A stretch of 8,417 bases of DNA from JACVRW01 sp035947555. Its GTDB lineage: Bacteria > Actinomycetota > Thermoleophilia > Solirubrobacterales > Thermoleophilaceae. The stretch covers positions 1 through 8,417 of the forward strand of contig DASZJZ010000192.1 in assembly GCA_035947555.1 (NCBI GenBank), read 5' to 3'. The notes beneath the pieces are model-generated. The model was not told the DNA's origin. It worked only from the letters and a program-made list of their open reading frames with translations, and ran no database searches. The first letter of the stretch is position 1. Each line of letters begins with the position of its first letter. The translations under genes and the position numbers were made by a program. Below are positions 5,703-8,417 of this stretch, in pieces.

Positions 5703-6599
5703 ATGCGCATAGCCGAGCTGCTGCAGCAGCGCCGCCCGGTCTTCTCGTTCGAGTTCTTCCCGCCGAAAACCGACGAGGGGCGCCGCACGCTCGAGGGATC
5801 GCTGGAGGAGCTGCGCGACGACTCTCCGGACTTCGTCTCGATGACCTACGGCGCCGGGGGCACCACTCGCAACAGCACCGTCGAGCTGACCAAGTGGATC
5901 AAGCAGGACCTCGGCATCGAGGCGATGGCCCACCTGTCCTGCGTGGGCGAGCCACGCGAGCGGCTGGTGGAGATCCTCGGCCAGATCGACGCCGCCGGCA
6001 TCGACAACGTGCTGGCCCTGCGCGGCGACCCCCCGCGCGGCGAGACCGAGTGGCGCCCCCACCCCGGGGGGCTCCACTACTCGGTCGAGCTGATCAGCCT
6101 GATCCGGGAGCGGTTCGACTTCTGCGTGGGCGCCGCCTGCTTCCCCGAGGTCCACCCGGACGCGCCGGACCGCGACAGCGACCTCGGCTACGCGCGCGCC
6201 AAGCAGGACGCCGGGGCCGGGTTCCTCATCACGCAGCTCTTCTTCGACAACGAGCTGTACTTCGACTTCGTGCAGGACGCCCGCGCGGCAGGCGTGACCG
6301 TGCCGATCGTGCCGGGGATCATGCCGATCACCAACTACGGGCAGATCAAGCGCTTCACCGAGATGTGCGGAGCGTCGATTCCGGACGAGCTCGAGCGCGA
6401 GTTGAATGGGCGCGCCGGCGACCCGGAAGCGGTTGCCGAGCTCGGGGTCGCCTATGCGACCCTCCAATGCTCCGATCTCCTGGCGCGAGGCGCGCCCGGG
6501 ATCCACTTCTACACGCTCAACCGCTCGCCCGCAACGCGGGCCATCCTGGCGGCGTTGCGAGCGGCGCACCCCTGGACCCGGGCTAGGGCCCGGGTCTGA
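5703..6599 (+). CDS. metF: Methylenetetrahydrofolate reductase MetF
   Basis: FAD enzyme that reduces 5,10-methylenetetrahydrofolate to 5-methyltetrahydrofolate, the methyl donor for methionine synthase. The product has 298 residues, a bacterial catalytic-domain-only length with no C-terminal SAM-regulatory domain. Family motifs run in order along the TIM barrel: FSFEFFPPK with Glu17 as the likely catalytic acid, SMTYGAGGTTR at 46-56, HLSCVG at 77-82, LALRGDPPRG with Asp109 near folate and flavin, GAACFPEVHP at 143-152, ITQLFFDNE with Gln178, PGIMPITNYGQIKRF at 204-218 and GIHFYTLNRS at 266-275. The start ATG gives the normal short lead-in. It sits 24 bases after the preceding gene but has its own promoter-like element and operator-like repeat, so it may be regulated separately. 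It converges on the hydrolase gene with six bases between stops. Confidence 0.97.
   Translation: MRIAELLQQRRPVFSFEFFPPKTDEGRRTLEGSLEELRDDSPDFVSMTYGAGGTTRNSTVELTKWIKQDLGIEAMAHLSCVGEPRERLVEILGQIDAAGIDNVLALRGDPPRGETEWRPHPGGLHYSVELISLIRERFDFCVGAACFPEVHPDAPDRDSDLGYARAKQDAGAGFLITQLFFDNELYFDFVQDARAAGVTVPIVPGIMPITNYGQIKRFTEMCGASIPDELERELNGRAGDPEAVAELGVAYATLQCSDLLARGAPGIHFYTLNRSPATRAILAALRAAHPWTRARARV
6575..6596 (+). terminator. Stem-loop at the 3' end of metF (possible terminator)
   Basis: GACCCGGGC (6575-6583) and GCCCGGGTC (6588-6596) form a perfect 9-bp stem with loop TAGG, ending one base before the metF TGA. It lies at the meeting point of two convergent genes and would form on transcripts from either strand. 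There is no T-run, so it may act as a Rho-assisted or 3'-protecting hairpin rather than a classic intrinsic terminator. Confidence 0.45.
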
Positions 6600-6605
6600 C
6601 CGCGC

Positions 6606-7604
6606 TCAGCCCTGCAGGGCCCAGCGCTCCGGCTCGGCGCCGTCTACCCGCGAGGCCTCCCCGCCGCGCTCGAGGTGGTTGAGGTAGACGAGGGTCTCCG
6701 AGAGGCCCCAGCCGACCATCATCGCTGGGGGGAGGTCCATCTCGAGCACCTCGGGGACGAGGTCGTAGGGCGTGCGGGGCCCGTCGGCCAGGGCGGTGCG
6801 GATGCGGTCGAGCTTTGCGTGGAGGGCGCGGCGGTTGGCGTCGGTCAGCGCGCGGGCGTCGCGTACGGGGCGGCCGTGCCCGGCCAGTACCAGCTGCACG
6901 TCGAGGCGGTCGACCACGTCGAGGCTCGCGAGGAACTCTCCGGCGGGGTCGGGCGTGTAGCCGTAGTCGTAGTAGAGGGAGACGCGGCCGAGCAGGTGGT
7001 CGCCGGACAGCAGCAGGCCGCGCTCGGGCTGGTGCAGCACCACGTGCGACGGGGCGTGGCCGGGCGTCTCGTGGACCCGCCAGCGGCCGAGGTCGGTGTC
7101 CACCTCCACGCCCTCGACGAGGTCGCGGTCCGGCGCAACGATCTCGGCGATGCCCCACCCCCGCCCGCGGCGCGCCGACTCGTACTCGCCCAGGGCGTTC
7201 GGCGGCACGCCGCTGTGGCGGGCCACCTCGAGCCGCCTCTCGAAGTCCCGGTCGGGGTCGCGCACGGCGGTGGCCATGTGCTCGTGGTCCGGGTGCATCC
7301 ACACCTCGCAGCCCGCCCGCTCGACGATCGGGCCCGCTAGTCCGTAGTGGTCCCCATGGGCGTGGGTGCACACCAGGAGCCGGATGTGATCCAGGCTGAG
7401 GCCGGCCTGGTCGAGGGCCCGCTCGAGCTGGCGCATGGCGCCGGGCTCGTGGAGCCCCGTGTCCACCAGCACCACGCCGTCCACGGCCGCGATCGCGAAG
7501 GCGTTCACGTGTGGTACGCCGGGCCAGGGGAGCGGCAGGCGCAGGCGCCAGAGGCCGGGGAGCACGCGGTCGGCCCGCGACAGTTCGCGCTTCCTCGCAG
7601 TCAC
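6606..7604 (-). CDS. Metallo-beta-lactamase-fold hydrolase with C-terminal helical domain
   Basis: Zinc-dependent hydrolase of the glyoxalase II / LACTB2-like branch, 332 residues. The binuclear metal site is complete: His81, His83, Asp85 and His86 in THAHGDHYG, His183 in ETPGHAPSH, bridging Asp202 in LLSGDHLLG, and His243 in VLAGHGRPV. Residues about 250-315 form a helical tail (DANRRALHAKLDRIRTAL, then MMVGWGLSETLVYLNHLERGG) like the winged-helix cap seen in LACTB2-type and related thioesterase members. The GTG start at 7604 overlaps the stop of the FAD oxidase as GTGA; the open frame above it only mirrors the oxidase and is Arg/Pro-rich. Coupling suggests the two proteins work in one process. 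Thioesters such as acyl-glutathione or acyl-CoA are possible substrates, but the sequence does not tell. Confidence 0.9.
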   Translation of the reverse strand: MTARKRELSRADRVLPGLWRLRLPLPWPGVPHVNAFAIAAVDGVVLVDTGLHEPGAMRQLERALDQAGLSLDHIRLLVCTHAHGDHYGLAGPIVERAGCEVWMHPDHEHMATAVRDPDRDFERRLEVARHSGVPPNALGEYESARRGRGWGIAEIVAPDRDLVEGVEVDTDLGRWRVHETPGHAPSHVVLHQPERGLLLSGDHLLGRVSLYYDYGYTPDPAGEFLASLDVVDRLDVQLVLAGHGRPVRDARALTDANRRALHAKLDRIRTALADGPRTPYDLVPEVLEMDLPPAMMVGWGLSETLVYLNHLERGGEASRVDGAEPERWALQG

Positions 7605-8417
7605 GGGTCGACGAGCACTCCGGGGTTGAGGATGCCGGCCGGGTCGACCGCTCGCTTGGCGGCTAGCAGGGCCTCGGCGAAGGGGTCGGGGCGCTGGCGG
7701 TCGTACCACGCGCGATGGTCGCGGCCGACGGCGTGGTGATGGGTGATCGTGCCGCCGGCTGCCGCGATGGCCTCGGAGGCCGCGGCCTTGACCTCGTCCC
7801 ACTGTTCGACCTCCGACCCGCGGCGGGCGGGCGCCAGCACGGTGAAGTAGGGGGCCGCGCCGTCGGGGTAGGCGTGGGTGAGGCGGCAGGTCACGCGCCC
7901 GGCGCCGCCGAGGGCAGCCTCCGTGCTGGTGCGGACGTCGCCCGCGAATGTGATGAGCCGGTCCCAGGTCACGGCGGTCTCGAAGGTCTCGGCGAGGATC
8001 CCGGCTGCAATGAGCGTGTCGCGCAGGTAGGGGGCGCGCAGGAAGGCGTCGCGCCAGGTGCTCTCGGACCCGTCCGCGCGGTCTTCGGGCTCGCGCGCTT
8101 GCTCAGCCTCCTCGCCGCGCCGGGCGCGTTCCCGCCTGCGCGCCCGCTCGCCCTCCCCGCCGCGCCGGTCGCCTCCGCGACCGCGCTCGCCGGACCGCTC
8201 CCCGCCGTGGTCACGGCAGAGCTCGAGCGCGTGGGCCATCGATCCGTCGACCGGCGTCGGGCCCTCGAAGCCGAGAACGAGCAACGCCTTGCCGCCCGGC
8301 GCGGCCCCTGTGAGAGCCGCCTCGCCTGGGTCGAGCAGGCGGCAGTTGCTCGGGAAGAGCCGCGACTGGGCGAGCGCACGCACGGCTTCGGCGCCGTCCT
8401 CGAAGCCCTCGAACGTG
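7601..8417 (-). CDS. FAD-linked oxidase, AgpS-like (partial, N-terminus outside window)
   Basis: C-terminal 271 residues of a VAO/PCMH-family flavoprotein; the frame is open to the right edge, so the FAD-binding domain lies beyond it. Visible parts are the substrate/cap region beginning EGFEDGAEAVRALAQSRLFP, SNCRLLDPGEA, then WRDAFLRAPYLRDTL, ETFETAVTWDRL, the THHHAVGRDHRAWYDRQRPDPF active-region motif, and the closing KRAVDPAGILNPGVL. This combination is typical of alkyldihydroxyacetonephosphate synthase-like proteins of actinobacteria; GlcD-type glycolate or lactate oxidases share only the general frame. Bacterial AgpS homologues are rarely proven to make ether lipids, so the reaction is uncertain. 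An Arg/Glu/Gly-rich insertion interrupts the domain (separate entry). The stop overlaps the hydrolase start by four bases. The internal GTG at 8383 is not a start. Confidence 0.9.
   Translation of the reverse strand, partial: TFEGFEDGAEAVRALAQSRLFPSNCRLLDPGEAALTGAAPGGKALLVLGFEGPTPVDGSMAHALELCRDHGGERSGERGRGGDRRGGEGERARRRERARRGEEAEQAREPEDRADGSESTWRDAFLRAPYLRDTLIAAGILAETFETAVTWDRLITFAGDVRTSTEAALGGAGRVTCRLTHAYPDGAAPYFTVLAPARRGSEVEQWDEVKAAASEAIAAAGGTITHHHAVGRDHRAWYDRQRPDPFAEALLAAKRAVDPAGILNPGVLVDP
8060..8200 (-). other. Arg/Glu/Gly-rich low-complexity insertion in the FAD oxidase
   Basis: About 47 residues, between RDHGG and the conserved WRDAFLRAPYLRD, are almost only charged or small: roughly 14 Arg, 11 Glu, 9 Gly, 5 Ala and 3 Asp. 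Flanking sequence on both sides is normal family sequence in the same frame, so this is an in-frame insertion or expanded loop, probably disordered or forming a charged helix (ERARRRERARRGEEAEQARE). Confidence 0.7.

Noticed and set aside
5172..6569. Long minus-strand open frame (465 codons) opposite metF and the small genes
   Set aside because: Arg/Ala/Val-biased with no recognisable motif, fully antisense to metF, which has every family motif.
7605..7802. Upstream extension of the MBL hydrolase to 7802
   Set aside because: The added residues are Arg/Pro/His-rich antisense of the conserved C-terminus of the FAD oxidase; the GTGA overlap gives a better start.
8381..8383. GTG at 8383 as the start of the FAD oxidase
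   Set aside because: Family sequence (TFEGFEDGAEA) continues in frame to the window edge, so the gene is cut rather than short.
1..8417. Mobile element, CRISPR array, tRNA/rRNA or defence system
   Set aside because: No transposase or integrase motifs, no spaced direct repeats and no tRNA-like cloverleaf were seen; all long stretches are explained by the listed genes.

Overview
The window is dense, very GC-rich chromosomal DNA carrying ten protein genes, almost back to back, with no intergenic stretch longer than about 50 bases. I see no RNA gene, insertion sequence, CRISPR array or phage module. The GC bias, the GTG starts, the TANNNT-type -10 boxes, the gluABCD-like gene order and the AgpS-type FAD oxidase point to an actinobacterium. 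A deep-branching lineage such as Thermoleophilia (Solirubrobacterales or Gaiellales) fits best, but that placement is inferred from style rather than from a marker gene.

Layout. Bases 16-4013 (minus strand) form one apparent transcription unit, read right to left: an HD-domain phosphohydrolase, then the ATPase, the lipoprotein binding protein and two permeases of a polar (glutamate/aspartate/glutamine-type) amino acid importer, in the same order as corynebacterial gluABCD. Bases 4033-5678 (plus strand) hold moaA (first step of molybdenum cofactor synthesis) followed by two small proteins of unknown function. metF (5703-6599, plus) follows behind its own apparent promoter. Two minus-strand genes converge on metF: an AgpS-like FAD-linked oxidase, cut by the right edge of the window, and a metallo-beta-lactamase-fold hydrolase whose GTG start overlaps the oxidase stop by four bases.

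Regulatory structure. The 19-base gap between the divergent HD and moaA genes contains two opposed TANNNT -10 hexamers overlapping by five bases, each exactly 7 nt from its own GTG. This suggests a shared divergent promoter producing two leaderless mRNAs. metF has the same geometry (TAAGGT, 7 nt, ATG), and its -10 box lies inside a 26-bp inverted repeat (11-bp arms, one mismatch) that also covers the stop codon of the preceding gene. This is the strongest candidate regulatory element here. Hairpins also lie between the HD gene and the transporter, and at the very end of metF.

The genes do not form one obvious new pathway: transport, cofactor synthesis, one-carbon metabolism and a probable lipid- or oxidation-related pair sit side by side. 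The less ordinary items are the metF operator/hairpin, the mirrored leaderless promoters, the two unknown small proteins, the HD-transporter linkage, and an Arg/Glu/Gly-rich insertion in the FAD oxidase.
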